A stretch of 64,000 bases of DNA from Rhizobium sp. (GTDB taxonomy: Bacteria; Pseudomonadota; Alphaproteobacteria; Rhizobiales; Rhizobiaceae): contig JAPZUE010000012.1 in assembly GCA_027533385.1 (NCBI GenBank), positions 62,001 through 126,000 of the forward strand. Reading direction: 5' to 3'. Positions 1 through 8,195 of the stretch are shown in pieces (position 1 is the stretch's first letter; every line of letters starts with the position of its first letter). The notes under the pieces were generated by a model, which was not told the DNA's origin, made no database searches, and worked only from the letters and a program-made list of their open reading frames with translations. Both the position numbers and the translations under genes were made by a program.

Positions 1-902
1 GAACCGAACAGCAGGCAGCATCCGTCGAAGAAACGGCGGCTGCAGTCGCCGAAGTCACCAAGACCGTGCGGGACACGACCAAGCGGGCCGAGGATGTTGG
101 CCAGCTGGTCGAGAGCACCCGGGCCGGCGCTGAACGCTCCGGCGACGTCGTGCGTAATGCGGTTCAGGCGATGACCGAAATCGAACAGTCGTCGCAGTCG
201 ATCTCCAGCATTATCGGCGTGATCGAAGACATCGCCTTCCAGACCAACCTCTTGGCACTCAACGCCGGCGTGGAAGCGGCACGAGCCGGTGAAGCGGGCA
301 AGGGCTTTGCCGTCGTCGCCCAGGAAGTGCGTGAACTTGCGCAGCGCTCGGCCAATGCCGCCAAGGAAATCAAGGCGCTGATCTCGAAATCGACGGCACA
401 GGTCGGCAATGGCGTTTCCCTGGTCGGCGAAACGGGCAAGGAGCTCGAGAAGATCGTCAGCGCCGTGCAGGAGATCAGCCATCACGTGGGCGCGATCGTG
501 ACGGCAGCGCGCGAACAGTCCACGGGTCTGCAGGAAATCAATCTTGCCGTAACCAGCATGGATCAGGGCACCCAGCAGAACGCCGCGATGGTCGAGCAGC
601 AGACGGCTGCGTCGCATACGCTGGCGGCGGAAGCGGATTCGCTCAACACGCTGCTTGCCCAGTTCCGCCTCGGACAGGGCCGTGCTGCGGCTCCGGCATC
701 TGCACAGACCATGCGCAGAACGGCCGCGCCTTCAGTCGCACCGGCCAGCCGACCCGTGAGCCGCCAGCCGGCCCCGGCCTCCAGCGTTCATGCCCCGGCC
801 CCCTCGCCCGCAAGGGCGCTTGCCGGCAAACTGGGGCGCGCCTTCGGCATGGCATCTGCCGCTCCCGCCGAGCCGGTGAAGCAGGACTGGACGGAATTCT
901 GA
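1..902 (+). CDS. Methyl-accepting chemotaxis protein, C-terminal part (truncated by window edge)
   Basis: The frame is open from base 3, so the gene starts outside the window; 299 residues are visible. It begins in the first methylation helix ([14 protein letters not shown]) and runs through the conserved hairpin tip of the MCP signalling domain ([20 protein letters not shown], bases about 253-312), the region that contacts CheA and CheW. After the second methylation helix there is an Ala/Pro-rich flexible linker of about 60 residues. The protein ends in DWTEF, which fits the xWxxF form of the CheR/CheB-docking pentapeptide (NWETF in enteric receptors), so it probably recruits its own adaptation enzymes. 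The sensor domain and ligand cannot be judged from this fragment. A GTG at base 66 is internal and is not the start. Confidence 0.95.
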   Translation, partial: TEQQAASVEETAAAVAEVTKTVRDTTKRAEDVGQLVESTRAGAERSGDVVRNAVQAMTEIEQSSQSISSIIGVIEDIAFQTNLLALNAGVEAARAGEAGKGFAVVAQEVRELAQRSANAAKEIKALISKSTAQVGNGVSLVGETGKELEKIVSAVQEISHHVGAIVTAAREQSTGLQEINLAVTSMDQGTQQNAAMVEQQTAASHTLAAEADSLNTLLAQFRLGQGRAAAPASAQTMRRTAAPSVAPASRPVSRQPAPASSVHAPAPSPARALAGKLGRAFGMASAAPAEPVKQDWTEF

Positions 903-908
903 CGGAGT

Positions 909-932
909 TGGCCGGGCTGCAAAGCCCGGCCA
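909..932 (+). terminator. Hairpin terminator after first MCP gene
   Basis: A perfect 10-bp stem (TGGCCGGGCT / AGCCCGGCCA) with a GCAA tetraloop lies 7 bases after the stop codon. The T-tract is poor, so termination may be partial or Rho-assisted. Confidence 0.6.
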
Positions 933-1077
933 TCGCTCCCAACCACAGGGTTATGCTGAACGAGGGTTTAAGAATTACGGCAAGATTTTACAGTTCTTGC
1001 CCAAAGAATTAACGATCTTTGGCCATCCTGCCGCGATTGACGGGGCCGCATCAGCAGCGGTCGCAGGGATGGGAAAT

Positions 1078-2922
1078 ATGTTGAAATCATTAAATAAAAT
1101 ACCGCTCTCGGTGCAGATGGTGCTCGGGATCGGGATCGCGGTTGCTGCCATTCAGGCCGGGACTGCTGCCTATGAAATTTCTGCCGAGCGGCTGAGCCTC
1201 ACCGACAAGGCTGCCAAACGCGGCGATGCCGCGCTCGACATGCTCGAATCCGTGCATACGCAGGCCATGCTGAATCGCAAGGCGGTCGGCGAGGACGATC
1301 CGGCGATCGAAACATTGGACGGCACGATGGAGCAATTCTCCAATGCCGGCGGCAGCGTGAAGATCTGGCTGGTGATGGGCCCGAAGGTCATCGACTTCCA
1401 GAAGGCGCAGGGCGAAACCGAATTCGAAAGCCCGCGTGATGCGCTCGACCAGCAGACGATCGAAAAGCTGCAGAAGCTGAACAGCCTCGAAGGCGAGACA
1501 TTCCGCATGACACGACCCGTCGTGCTTGGACAGGGGAGCGCGTCGGACCAGAAATGCGCGGCGTGTCACACGGCGGAGATGAATATCCAGCCCGGCGAGG
1601 TCATTGGCGTGTACAGCGCCCAAGTGGATCTCGCGCCCGAGCTTGCTGCGTGGCGCGCCAATGTCTGGACGCGCGTCTGGATGGGCGCGGGCGCCATCGG
1701 CCTGATGATTGCTCTCGTCATCGCCATGCTGCGCATCACGGCGATCAACCCGCTGCGCAACCTGACCCAGGCGACGGAAAAGCTGGCTGGTGGGCATCTC
1801 GACGTCGAGATCGACAATCGCGAGCGTCGCGACGAGCTCGGAATCATGGCCCGGGCGCTCGAAGTGTTCCGGGACAATCTGCGGCGCAACAAGGCGCTGG
1901 AGGCTGAAGCCGAACAGGCGCGCCACAAGGCCGAAGCGCACCGCCTTGAAGTCGAACGCCGCGCCGAGGACGAGGCCGCAGAGCGGCTGCGCGTCGCGAC
2001 GGCCGGCCTGGCCGGGGGTCTGAAACGCCTGGCTTCCGGCGATCTGGCCTTCCAGATCGATCAACCTTTCGCGGAAAGCTTCGAGGCCCTGCGGCACGAC
2101 TTCAACTCGTCGGTGCGAGAGCTTGCGGCCACAATGGACACGATCCGACAGGCGGCAGGAACCATTGATGGTGGTAGCGCGACCATTGCCGATGGTGCAC
2201 GGGAACTCGCCCGTCGTACCGAAAGTCAGGCGGCATCGCTCGAACAGACGGCGGCCTCCCTCAAGGAGATCAACACGACCGTCGCAGCCGCCAATCACCG
2301 GGTCGCGGAAGCGCAATCCGTTGCCAAGCGCGCCAATGACAGCGCTCTCAACTCCGGCAAGGTCGTGACGGAAGCCGAAAGCGCCATGCACCGGATCGAG
2401 GAGAGTGCGCAGCAGATCTCCAACATCATCGGCGTGATCGACGAGATTGCCTTCCAGACCAATCTTCTGGCTCTCAACGCCGGCGTTGAAGCTGCGCGTG
2501 CGGGGGAAGCGGGCAAGGGTTTTGCTGTCGTTGCACAGGAGGTCCGCGAACTCGCGCAGCGTTCGGCAAATGCGGCGAAGGAGATCAAGGCGCTGATCCA
2601 GAACTCCACCTCGCAGGTGGAGAACGGCGTCAAGCTCGTGCATGGCACGGGTGAGACACTGCTTGAGATCGGCGGACTGATCGAGAAGATCAACGAGCAC
2701 ATGGACGCGATCGCGGACTTCACCCGTGACCAGGCCAGCAATCTGCGCGACATCGGCGGCGCCGTCGATACGCTCGACCTTGTCACCCAGCAGAATGCCC
2801 AGGTCTCGGAACAGTCGAGCCACGAAGCCAACAAACTGGCCACGGAAGCGGTGTCGCTCAGCCAGATGATCCAGCGCTTCAAGCTACCATCAGCGAACCA
2901 TGGACATCGCCGGGCCGCTTGA
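1078..2922 (+). CDS. Methyl-accepting chemotaxis protein with periplasmic heme c (CXXCH) sensor domain
   Basis: This is a chemoreceptor of 614 residues from ATG 1078, which has AGGGATGGG just upstream; an ATG at 1069 is also in frame. Order of parts: TM1 (about 10-30), a periplasmic domain of about 170 residues that resembles the DUF3365/Tll0287-like sensor fold and carries CAACH at residues 160-164, TM2 (about 196-216), HAMP, a second HAMP-like linker, then the MCP signalling domain with the [20 protein letters not shown] tip. CAACH followed by a TM is the expected signature for covalent heme c, so a redox or diatomic-gas signal (O2, NO) is likely by analogy. It ends in HRRAA with no CheR pentapeptide, so methylation probably depends on neighbouring tethered receptors. 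Family assignment is certain; the ligand is inferred. Confidence 0.93.
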   Translation: MLKSLNKIPLSVQMVLGIGIAVAAIQAGTAAYEISAERLSLTDKAAKRGDAALDMLESVHTQAMLNRKAVGEDDPAIETLDGTMEQFSNAGGSVKIWLVMGPKVIDFQKAQGETEFESPRDALDQQTIEKLQKLNSLEGETFRMTRPVVLGQGSASDQKCAACHTAEMNIQPGEVIGVYSAQVDLAPELAAWRANVWTRVWMGAGAIGLMIALVIAMLRITAINPLRNLTQATEKLAGGHLDVEIDNRERRDELGIMARALEVFRDNLRRNKALEAEAEQARHKAEAHRLEVERRAEDEAAERLRVATAGLAGGLKRLASGDLAFQIDQPFAESFEALRHDFNSSVRELAATMDTIRQAAGTIDGGSATIADGARELARRTESQAASLEQTAASLKEINTTVAAANHRVAEAQSVAKRANDSALNSGKVVTEAESAMHRIEESAQQISNIIGVIDEIAFQTNLLALNAGVEAARAGEAGKGFAVVAQEVRELAQRSANAAKEIKALIQNSTSQVENGVKLVHGTGETLLEIGGLIEKINEHMDAIADFTRDQASNLRDIGGAVDTLDLVTQQNAQVSEQSSHEANKLATEAVSLSQMIQRFKLPSANHGHRRAA

Positions 2923-2948
2923 CGGTTCGACGCGCCAAACCGACATGA

Positions 2949-2978
2949 GAAAGCCCGTGGCGCGCACCACGGGCTTTC
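2949..2978. terminator. Bidirectional hairpin terminator
   Basis: A 12-bp stem (GAAAGCCCGTGG / CCACGGGCTTTC) with a 6-base loop lies between the convergent heme MCP gene and the DUF2188 gene. A/T-rich stem ends on both sides let it serve both strands. Confidence 0.8.
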
Positions 2979-3004
2979 CTTTGCCTGAACTCAAAATGAT
3001 CAGG

Positions 3005-3262
3005 CTACCGGTCGTCCTCGATATCGTCGACGACGTCCGTCATGGGGCGGTCCGCACCGTCCGCATGTTCATGGATCCATTCGCCTTCGTCGTTCTGCCA
3101 GCTGATTTCGGCGTCGCCATCGGCAAGTTGCTGTGCTCCCGCCGCGTGACGGGCGGCTGCGAGCGCCTCGTCGTGGGTCGGATAGGGTTCCGAGTAGACG
3201 TTGCCCAGACGGTAGGCATAGCCTTCGTCATGGGCGACGACGTGATAGGTCACCTTCACCAT
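3005..3262 (-). CDS. DUF2188 domain protein
   Basis: An 85-residue soluble acidic protein. The whole length matches the DUF2188 pattern: YHVVAHDEGYAYRLG near the N-terminus, a helix rich in Ala (HDEALAAARHAAG), then a DGDAEISWQNDEGEWI strand pair. Its function is unknown; members are often found beside general-stress genes. The ATG is preceded by GAGG at 7 bases. It lies 9 bases downstream of the YqjD-like gene on the same strand and is probably cotranscribed with it. This pairing suggests an envelope or osmotic stress role, but that is inference. Confidence 0.8.
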   Translation of the reverse strand: MVKVTYHVVAHDEGYAYRLGNVYSEPYPTHDEALAAARHAAGAQQLADGDAEISWQNDEGEWIHEHADGADRPMTDVVDDIEDDR

Positions 3263-3271
3263 TGGATGACC

Positions 3272-3598
3272 TCAATTCCAGTGCCAGCGATTGTCGCGCC
3301 GGTTCGGGGTGGAGGTGGCCACGAGATAGCCGATCACGCCACCGATGATGCCGAGGGTGATCAGGGCCGTGGAGGTGGCGGTCGGGTGACGGCGGACCAC
3401 GCCGGCCACACTGTCGGCACCGTCGCGCGCGTAGTCAGCGACCACGCCTGCAGTGCGGGCTGCCCCGTGAAGGGCTTCCGATGCGCGGTGACGGGCATCA
3501 TAGCCGGCGCGCTCGGCCTGGCGGCCGATTGCATCCTTCAGGTCACTCATCTGTTCGCGCAGCTCGCGCAGTTCTGCCTGGAGGTTGGACGTCGCCAT
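3272..3598 (-). CDS. YqjD/ElaB-like (DUF883-type) C-tail-anchored membrane protein
   Basis: 108 residues from the ATG at 3598, which has a good AGAGGAG upstream; longer in-frame starts lack one. The N-terminal half is a charged amphipathic helix (LQAELRELREQMSDLKDAIG). A middle Ala-rich helix follows, then one C-terminal TM segment (ALITLGIIGGVIGYLVA, about residues 82-98) and a short basic tail. This is the layout of the YqjD/ElaB family, stationary-phase inner-membrane proteins that can bind ribosomes in E. coli. The match is by layout more than by sequence. It is the first gene of a two-gene unit with the DUF2188 gene. Confidence 0.7.
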   Translation of the reverse strand: MATSNLQAELRELREQMSDLKDAIGRQAERAGYDARHRASEALHGAARTAGVVADYARDGADSVAGVVRRHPTATSTALITLGIIGGVIGYLVATSTPNRRDNRWHWN

Positions 3599-3696
3599 GG
3601 CTCGGCTCCTCTTCGTTTGTGAGATCTTGCCAAAGTAACGTGATCGACGGGGGATGGTTCCACTTCCTCGTTCTGGAGCACCTGCAGTCCAGAAAC

Positions 3697-3728
3697 GAAA
3701 ACGCCCGATGCAGAGCACCGGGCGTTTC
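3697..3728 (-). terminator. Terminator downstream of sodB
   Basis: Stem GAAAACGCCCG / CGGGCGTTTC with about 11 bases of loop, lying 21 bases beyond the sodB stop. Read on the minus strand, the stem ends in a T-rich stretch. Confidence 0.75.
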
Positions 3729-3749
3729 CAAAACAATGGGCTGACGCGC

Positions 3750-4352
3750 TTACTTGGTCGCGGCTTCGTACATTTCGAGCACGTAGTCCCAGTTGATCAG
3801 GCTGTCGACGAAGGCTTCGAGGTACTTCGGACGGGCGTTGCGGTAGTCGATGTAGTAGGAGTGCTCCCAGACATCGACGCCGAGGATCGGGGATGCGCCG
3901 TGGATCAGCGGGCTTTCGCCGTTCGGGGTCTTGGAGATTTCGAGCTTGCCGTCCTTGACGGAGAGCCAGGCCCAGCCGGAGCCGAACTGGGTCGTGCCGG
4001 CTGCGACGAAATCGGCCTTGAACTTGTCATAGCCGCCAAGATCGCTGTCGATGGCAGCCTGCAGCTTGCCCGGCAGCTTGTTGCCGCCGCCGCCCTTCTT
4101 CATCCAGTTCCAGAAGTGGATGTGGTTGTAGTGCTGGCCGGCATTGTTGAACAGGCCGGCATGCTTGCCGTAGGACTGCTTGACGATCTCTTCCAGGGAC
4201 AGGCCTTCCAGACCCGAATCCTTCAGAAGGTTGTTGCCGTTGGTCACATAGGCCTGATGGTGCTTGTCGTGGTGAAACTCGAGCGTTTCAGCCGACATGA
4301 ACGGGGCGAGCGAGTCGTAGGCATACGGGAGGGCGGGCAATTCGAAGGCCAT
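3750..4352 (-). CDS. sodB: Superoxide dismutase (Fe/Mn family, probably Fe)
   Basis: 200 residues, the normal length for the family. It converts superoxide to hydrogen peroxide and O2 in the cytoplasm. The N-terminal helical hairpin has the first metal ligand H27 in FHHDKHH and the second H77 in HYNHIHFW. The C-terminal domain has DVWEHSYY with ligands D160 and H164. There is no signal peptide. The start ATG has AAGGAG at 8 bases. It stands as a single-gene unit with its own terminator. Metal preference (Fe versus Mn) cannot be read with certainty; rhizobial enzymes of this type are usually annotated SodB. Confidence 0.97.
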   Translation of the reverse strand: MAFELPALPYAYDSLAPFMSAETLEFHHDKHHQAYVTNGNNLLKDSGLEGLSLEEIVKQSYGKHAGLFNNAGQHYNHIHFWNWMKKGGGGNKLPGKLQAAIDSDLGGYDKFKADFVAAGTTQFGSGWAWLSVKDGKLEISKTPNGESPLIHGASPILGVDVWEHSYYIDYRNARPKYLEAFVDSLINWDYVLEMYEAATK

Positions 4353-4547
4353 GGTGAGATCTCCTTTTGGCGAATGGATTGCGGTTTGGCAGGTGACGGG
4401 AACATAGGTGCGGAACCTCGCTCAGGCAACCTTTGCCCTTCCAAAATCCGGCCTCCAAGCGAAAGAAATGTCTTCCGTTTTTGGACTTGCACGGTGTGGC
4501 GTTCCGGCCGAGGTTCACAGCCTCATCCTACCCAACTGAGGTCCCCC

Positions 4548-4877
4548 ATGTTCCGTTCCCAGACGCTTCTCCTTGCGACAGCGCTCGTCCTCATTCCGCT
4601 CTCTTCGACAGTGCTCGCCTCTTCGGAAGATGCCTGGGACGACTTCGCCAAGGATGTTGCGGCTAAATGCACAGCGCTCGCTGAAGGGCGGATCGAACAG
4701 CCAAAGGTCGTCGTCGATCCCTTCGGCACCGAGAGTTATGGCGTGGCGATCCTGACCGGCAAGGCTGTTGGGGCCGCTGCTGTCGTCAGTTCGATCTGCG
4801 TCTATGACAAGAAGAGCCAGACGGCGGAGATCGGCGGGGAACTGCCGGCTGATCAGGTGACGATCAGTATACCCTGA
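4548..4877 (+). CDS. Small periplasmic protein of unknown function
   Basis: 109 residues from the ATG at 4548, which is preceded by GAGG. A Sec signal peptide is clear (FRSQTLLLATALVLIPLSSTVLA, cleavage near residue 24). The mature part is about 85 residues with two cysteines (C41, C88) that could form a disulfide. I do not recognise a named domain. The reading frame is open far upstream, but that stretch is antisense to sodB and has no start signal, so the short form is preferred. Confidence 0.75.
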   Translation: MFRSQTLLLATALVLIPLSSTVLASSEDAWDDFAKDVAAKCTALAEGRIEQPKVVVDPFGTESYGVAILTGKAVGAAAVVSSICVYDKKSQTAEIGGELPADQVTISIP

Positions 4878-4882
4878 AGTAG

Positions 4883-5224
4883 TCAGGCCTCGTAGACATC
4901 AGGCTCCGGCAGGCCATCGATCGGAAAGCCGAACTCGGCGCGGGCGATCTTGCATTCCTCATCGCCGGGCATGCAGGTGCGACAGACATGCGGGCGCACG
5001 AGATAGACCGCGCAACCGACATGTTTGCCAACCTCGCCGGTGAGCGCGCAGCAACGCCCGTTCTCGAACTTCATGCCGCTCTCGTCCTTGGCGATCATCG
5101 CTTCGGGGATCGCGGCGATTTCCTCATCGCTTTCCATGGAAAAGCGCGGCCAGTCGGCGGAATAGGCGCAGCAGGCGCCGCAGGTCTGGCAATCGAAGAT
5201 GTCGGGCGGCGAGGTTTCCAGCAT
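4883..5224 (-). CDS. YkgJ family cysteine-cluster protein
   Basis: 113 residues. It carries an N-terminal CQTCGACC motif and further cysteines (CCALTGEVGKHVGCAVYLVRP, CRTCMPGDEEC), the pattern of the YkgJ zinc- or iron-cluster family (UPF0153-like). Its biochemical role is unsettled. It starts 4 bases after the stop of the MFS gene on the same strand, so the two form an operon. In-frame starts upstream lie inside the MFS gene and are less likely. Confidence 0.85.
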   Translation of the reverse strand: MLETSPPDIFDCQTCGACCAYSADWPRFSMESDEEIAAIPEAMIAKDESGMKFENGRCCALTGEVGKHVGCAVYLVRPHVCRTCMPGDEECKIARAEFGFPIDGLPEPDVYEA

Positions 5225-5228
5225 GGGT

Positions 5229-6413
5229 TCAGCGCTTTGCGGCGCGCAGGCGCATGAGGTTGAGGGCAAAGAAGCCGGTGAAGCCGAGCATCAACAGGCC
5301 GACAAAGACCGGTCCGGCATCGACCGAGATCAGATCCATTGTCAGCCCCGTGCTGCCGGAACCGGCGGCACTGCCGATGGCGTAGGCCAGCGCAAAAACG
5401 GCGGCGCCCGAGACCAGAAGACCACCGCGGAAGCGTTCGCCGAGCAGTGTCAGCGCCGCTGTATAGAGCGAGAAGCTTGCGGCGCCGAGGATCGAGATGG
5501 TGATCAGCAGGGCTGCCTGGGACGTCATGAAGGGCAGAGCCAGGAAGGTGACAGCTGCGATCAACGAGCCGGAGACGGCGATCACCGGGCGCGAGAGCCG
5601 GTCGAGCAGCCAACCGACGAAGGGCTGGGCAAGCGCCGTTGGCAGGGCCACCATGGTGACGACGAAGGCTGCGAAATTCTGGCTGTAGCCACGCTCGACG
5701 AAATAGAGCGGGATCATCGAGATCGCCGCGATATCCGAGAAGCCGAAGGCGACGACCATCAGCGTCAGCACCGGCGCCATCCTGACGAAGGTCAGCAGAC
5801 CGCCGGCTTCCGAGGCTTCCGGCTTGGTCTTGGCGTAACGGCCCAGCATGACCGAGGCAAAGGCGACGAGTGCCACGTAAGCCGCCGTCAGCGCGAAGGC
5901 GAAACCATCCTCGATGCCGAGAAGCGGAATGGCGAGCGGACCTGCGGCAAAGCCCGCGCACATGCCGGCGCTATAGGCCCCCGACACGCGGCCACGCAGG
6001 CGGTCCGGACAGGCTGCGTTCAGCCATGCTTCGGAGACGGTGTAGATGATGCTGGTGCAGAAGCCGAGCAGGAAGCGGGCAACGAACCAGACCCAGAGCT
6101 GATCGAAAAGCGAGAAGGTGGCAAGACAGACGGAAACGCCGAGCAGCGAGGCGACGATCAGCCTGTCGCCGCGCACCAGCTGCGTGAGCTTGCCGATCAG
6201 AAGCGTCGAGGAGGCAAGGCCCAGTGCAAAGACCGAGGCGTTCAGGCCCGCCACGCTGGAGGAGACACCCCGGCTTTCGAGGATCAGCGCAATCAACGGA
6301 TAGGTGAGCCCCTGCCCCACCGCAAAGGCCGTGACGCCCAGAATGACAACCGCGATCGCCGCCCAGTCTGGCGCGAAGTCGGTTGCGATATCCGTGGTGT
6401 GTGCGGTGTGCAT
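5229..6413 (-). CDS. MFS transporter
   Basis: 394 residues from the ATG at 6413. The hydrophobic profile gives 12 membrane segments in two halves with a polar central loop, and the loop between TM2 and TM3 has the MFS-type LIGKLTQLVRGDRL. It is a proton-coupled inner-membrane transporter; the substrate cannot be predicted. It resembles the YcaD/YfkF-like sugar and drug efflux branch more than the large sugar permeases. The frame stays open to 6890, but that part is antisense to the HigB-like gene. It is cotranscribed with the YkgJ-type gene downstream. Confidence 0.88.
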   Translation of the reverse strand: MHTAHTTDIATDFAPDWAAIAVVILGVTAFAVGQGLTYPLIALILESRGVSSSVAGLNASVFALGLASSTLLIGKLTQLVRGDRLIVASLLGVSVCLATFSLFDQLWVWFVARFLLGFCTSIIYTVSEAWLNAACPDRLRGRVSGAYSAGMCAGFAAGPLAIPLLGIEDGFAFALTAAYVALVAFASVMLGRYAKTKPEASEAGGLLTFVRMAPVLTLMVVAFGFSDIAAISMIPLYFVERGYSQNFAAFVVTMVALPTALAQPFVGWLLDRLSRPVIAVSGSLIAAVTFLALPFMTSQAALLITISILGAASFSLYTAALTLLGERFRGGLLVSGAAVFALAYAIGSAAGSGSTGLTMDLISVDAGPVFVGLLMLGFTGFFALNLMRLRAAKR

Positions 6414-6569
6414 GGGGCCTCCGAGGCGCGTTTCAGCGCCCGTCGATTGAAGGCCCGGTCTAGCGGGGCGTTTGGGGGAAGTCCAGAGAGGGTCGAGCTT
6501 GTAGTCCGGCGGCGGATGTGCGGAAATGCAACCCAGAGCAAACTCATAATTGTCTGGCACGGTCGACGC

Positions 6570-6911
6570 ATGAAGAAGTTCGTCTTTGTCAACGAGGCGG
6601 CCAAACGCTCCTTCCTCGACCTGCCAAGGGAGATCCAGCGTCAATTCGGCGCCGACCTCCAGGCGGTGCAGCGGGGTGAACCGCCGTTTTCGCGCTGGAA
6701 GCATTTGACAGAAACGGTTGGTCCCGGTGCGATCGAACTCATCGAGAATACACCGAATGCCCATCGCGTGATCTACTGCGCCAAGTTTGCCGAGACCGTC
6801 TACATCCTGCACGCTTTCACCAAGACGACGAACGGTGTGGACCGGCACGCGATGAAAACGGCCGGCGAGCGATACAAGGTCATGCTGCAAACGCTGAAAG
6901 CAAAGCCTTAG
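6570..6911 (+). CDS. HigB/Gp49-like toxin of a toxin-antitoxin pair
   Basis: 113 residues, matching the phage-derived Gp49-like/HigB family (RelE superfamily mRNA interferases). Visible marks: MKKFVFVNEAAKRSFLDLPREIQRQF at the N-terminus (two short runs), a central FSRWKHLTE, then RVIYCAKFAETVYILHAFTKTT and a basic C-terminus (KTAGERYKVMLQTLK). Such proteins cut mRNA on the ribosome. The start ATG lacks a clear Shine-Dalgarno site; a CATAAT box lies 20 bases upstream. The gene faces its likely antitoxin and the two stop codons interlock (bases 6908-6911), whereas usual HigBA pairs are codirectional. Confidence 0.82.
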   Translation: MKKFVFVNEAAKRSFLDLPREIQRQFGADLQAVQRGEPPFSRWKHLTETVGPGAIELIENTPNAHRVIYCAKFAETVYILHAFTKTTNGVDRHAMKTAGERYKVMLQTLKAKP

Positions 6912-7219
6912 GCGGCCTGAACGACCTCACAAATGACCCGACCGCTTGCGTCGACCGATGGCCGAAGCCGCACATCAAGGCTTGCCAGAAAGCCAATCAG
7001 CTTGTCGGCGGAAAAGAGGTCGATCTTGCCACGCATCAATTCGCTGACGCGGGGCTGGGACACGCCGAGCGCCTCTGCAATCTCAGCCTGCCTCAGCTTT
7101 CGTTCCTCAAGCAGCTTGCGAAGCGTCAACATCAGGTCCGCGCGAAACTGCAGATCCGCAGCTTCCGCTGGGCTGTCTGTCATGACGTCAAAGATATTGT
7201 CGAATTCCAGACGCTCCAA
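6908..7219 (-). CDS. HigA-like XRE antitoxin
   Basis: 103 residues from a TTG at 7219 with an ideal GGAGG 6 bases upstream. The XRE helix-turn-helix is at about residues 41-64 (LRQAEIAEALGVSQPRVSELMRG, given here as the recognisable span). The protein is of the class normally encoded directly after Gp49-like HigB toxins. It should neutralise the toxin and repress its own promoter through the 28-bp palindrome just upstream. The orientation is tail to tail with the toxin gene, with a 4-base overlap of the stops, so the pair cannot share one transcript. The family call is strong; partnership with the toxin is inferred from adjacency. Confidence 0.85.
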   Translation of the reverse strand: MERLEFDNIFDVMTDSPAEAADLQFRADLMLTLRKLLEERKLRQAEIAEALGVSQPRVSELMRGKIDLFSADKLIGFLASLDVRLRPSVDASGRVICEVVQAA

Positions 7220-7231
7220 CGAACACCTCCG

Positions 7232-7259
7232 AGAATTATACGGTTTTACGTATAATTCT
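7232..7259. promoter_or_regulatory. Palindromic operator of the HigA-like gene
   Basis: Perfect 11-bp inverted repeat AGAATTATACG / CGTATAATTCT with a 6-base spacer, centred 26 bases upstream of the antitoxin start. Each arm contains TATAAT on one strand, so bound repressor would cover the -10 region. A site for autoregulation by the HigA-like protein. Confidence 0.85.
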
Positions 7260-7319
7260 GCTTTATCCCCAGCATGTCAAGGGACTGCAGCTGGGCAGCC
7301 ATTCTGGCTGAGAAGAAGG

Positions 7320-7865
7320 CTATAGCTGTGAAACAAGTCGGCGTATGGCTGCCACCGGCAAGAATAGACGGAGTGGGTTCGATGGCAGCGCCTCGAAACC
7401 GTAGCGCAGGTAGAGGGTCTTTCGACGGGCTACGTGATCCGGATTACCGTCATCCAGCACGTCCAGAATGACCACCGCAATGCCGATCCGCTCGGCTGCC
7501 TGCACGATCCGCAGCAGGGCGTCGGCGAGCAGATCGCCGCCATAGCCTTGTCCGGCATATCGCTGGTCCACACCGATCATGGAAATGAAGGCGGCAGGGA
7601 TCGCACCATGGGATGGGCGGCTCCGGGCGTAGCGAGACGGCAGTTCGGTGAAATCGACAGAATGGGCATTGAGGGCATAGAAGCCGATCACATCGCCTTT
7701 CTCAGAGGTCATCACGTAGACGCGCGCATTGCCGGCCTTGGCGAGCTTGTTTGCGGTCTTGCGGAAGTAGTTGTCGACGGTTTCGACGCCGCAGGAAAAG
7801 CTGTCCCGATCATGGCGCTCGGGATCGAGCACCTCGATGATGACCGAGTGCCCCTCGTCATTCAT
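7320..7865 (-). CDS. GNAT toxin (TacT/AtaT-like aminoacyl-tRNA acetyltransferase)
   Basis: 181 residues. The acetyl-CoA-binding motif QRYAGQGYGGDLL is at residues 101-113, and a C-terminal LYLRYGF carries the conserved tyrosine seen in TacT/AtaT toxins. These enzymes acetylate the amino group of charged tRNAs and stop translation. The N-terminal FSCGVETVDNYFRKTANKLA is typical of this toxin branch. It overlaps the upstream RHH antitoxin gene by ATGA, so the order is antitoxin then toxin in one operon. Confidence 0.88.
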   Translation of the reverse strand: MNDEGHSVIIEVLDPERHDRDSFSCGVETVDNYFRKTANKLAKAGNARVYVMTSEKGDVIGFYALNAHSVDFTELPSRYARSRPSHGAIPAAFISMIGVDQRYAGQGYGGDLLADALLRIVQAAERIGIAVVILDVLDDGNPDHVARRKTLYLRYGFEALPSNPLRLFLPVAAIRRLVSQL

Positions 7866-8170
7866 CTGCTGATGACGCGCGACTTGTGGCTGGCAAAGGC
7901 ATCTCGCAAGGCGTCGGTCGGGGAACGCGGGTTGTCGAGCGCATCGAAGAAAGCTTCGTGATCGATCGGCTGCAGAAGTGTCCGTTCATGCGCTTCGATG
8001 GTCGCGAGCGCCGAGGCATAGGCCGCATTCATCGCAAAAGCCGTTTCATCGACCCCGCTGATCGCAGCAGCGCGCTGGATCGCCTGTTTGACATGCGGCT
8101 TGGTGCGAAAGTGCATCCGCTCCGTCGCACGGTCTTCCCTCGTCTGGCTGATATCCTTGGCTGTGCTCAT
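7862..8170 (-). CDS. DUF1778 ribbon-helix-helix antitoxin (TacA-like)
   Basis: 102 residues from the ATG at 8170, which has GAGGG 8 bases upstream; a TTG at 8185 is also in frame. An N-terminal RHH DNA-binding segment (ERMHFRTKPHVKQAIQRAA) is followed by a C-terminal toxin-wrapping tail (FFDALDNPRSPTDALRDAF). It pairs with the GNAT toxin through an ATGA overlap. The toxin-antitoxin complex should bind the palindrome at 8196-8222 to repress the operon. Confidence 0.88.
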   Translation of the reverse strand: MSTAKDISQTREDRATERMHFRTKPHVKQAIQRAAAISGVDETAFAMNAAYASALATIEAHERTLLQPIDHEAFFDALDNPRSPTDALRDAFASHKSRVISR

Positions 8171-8195
8171 GATGGCGGCCCTCAAGTCTCGCCAT

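Noticed and set aside
5199-6569. An upstream extension of the HigB-like frame on the plus strand
   Set aside because: It is antisense to the MFS gene and has Gln/Arg-rich low-complexity composition; the ATG at 6570 gives the normal toxin length.
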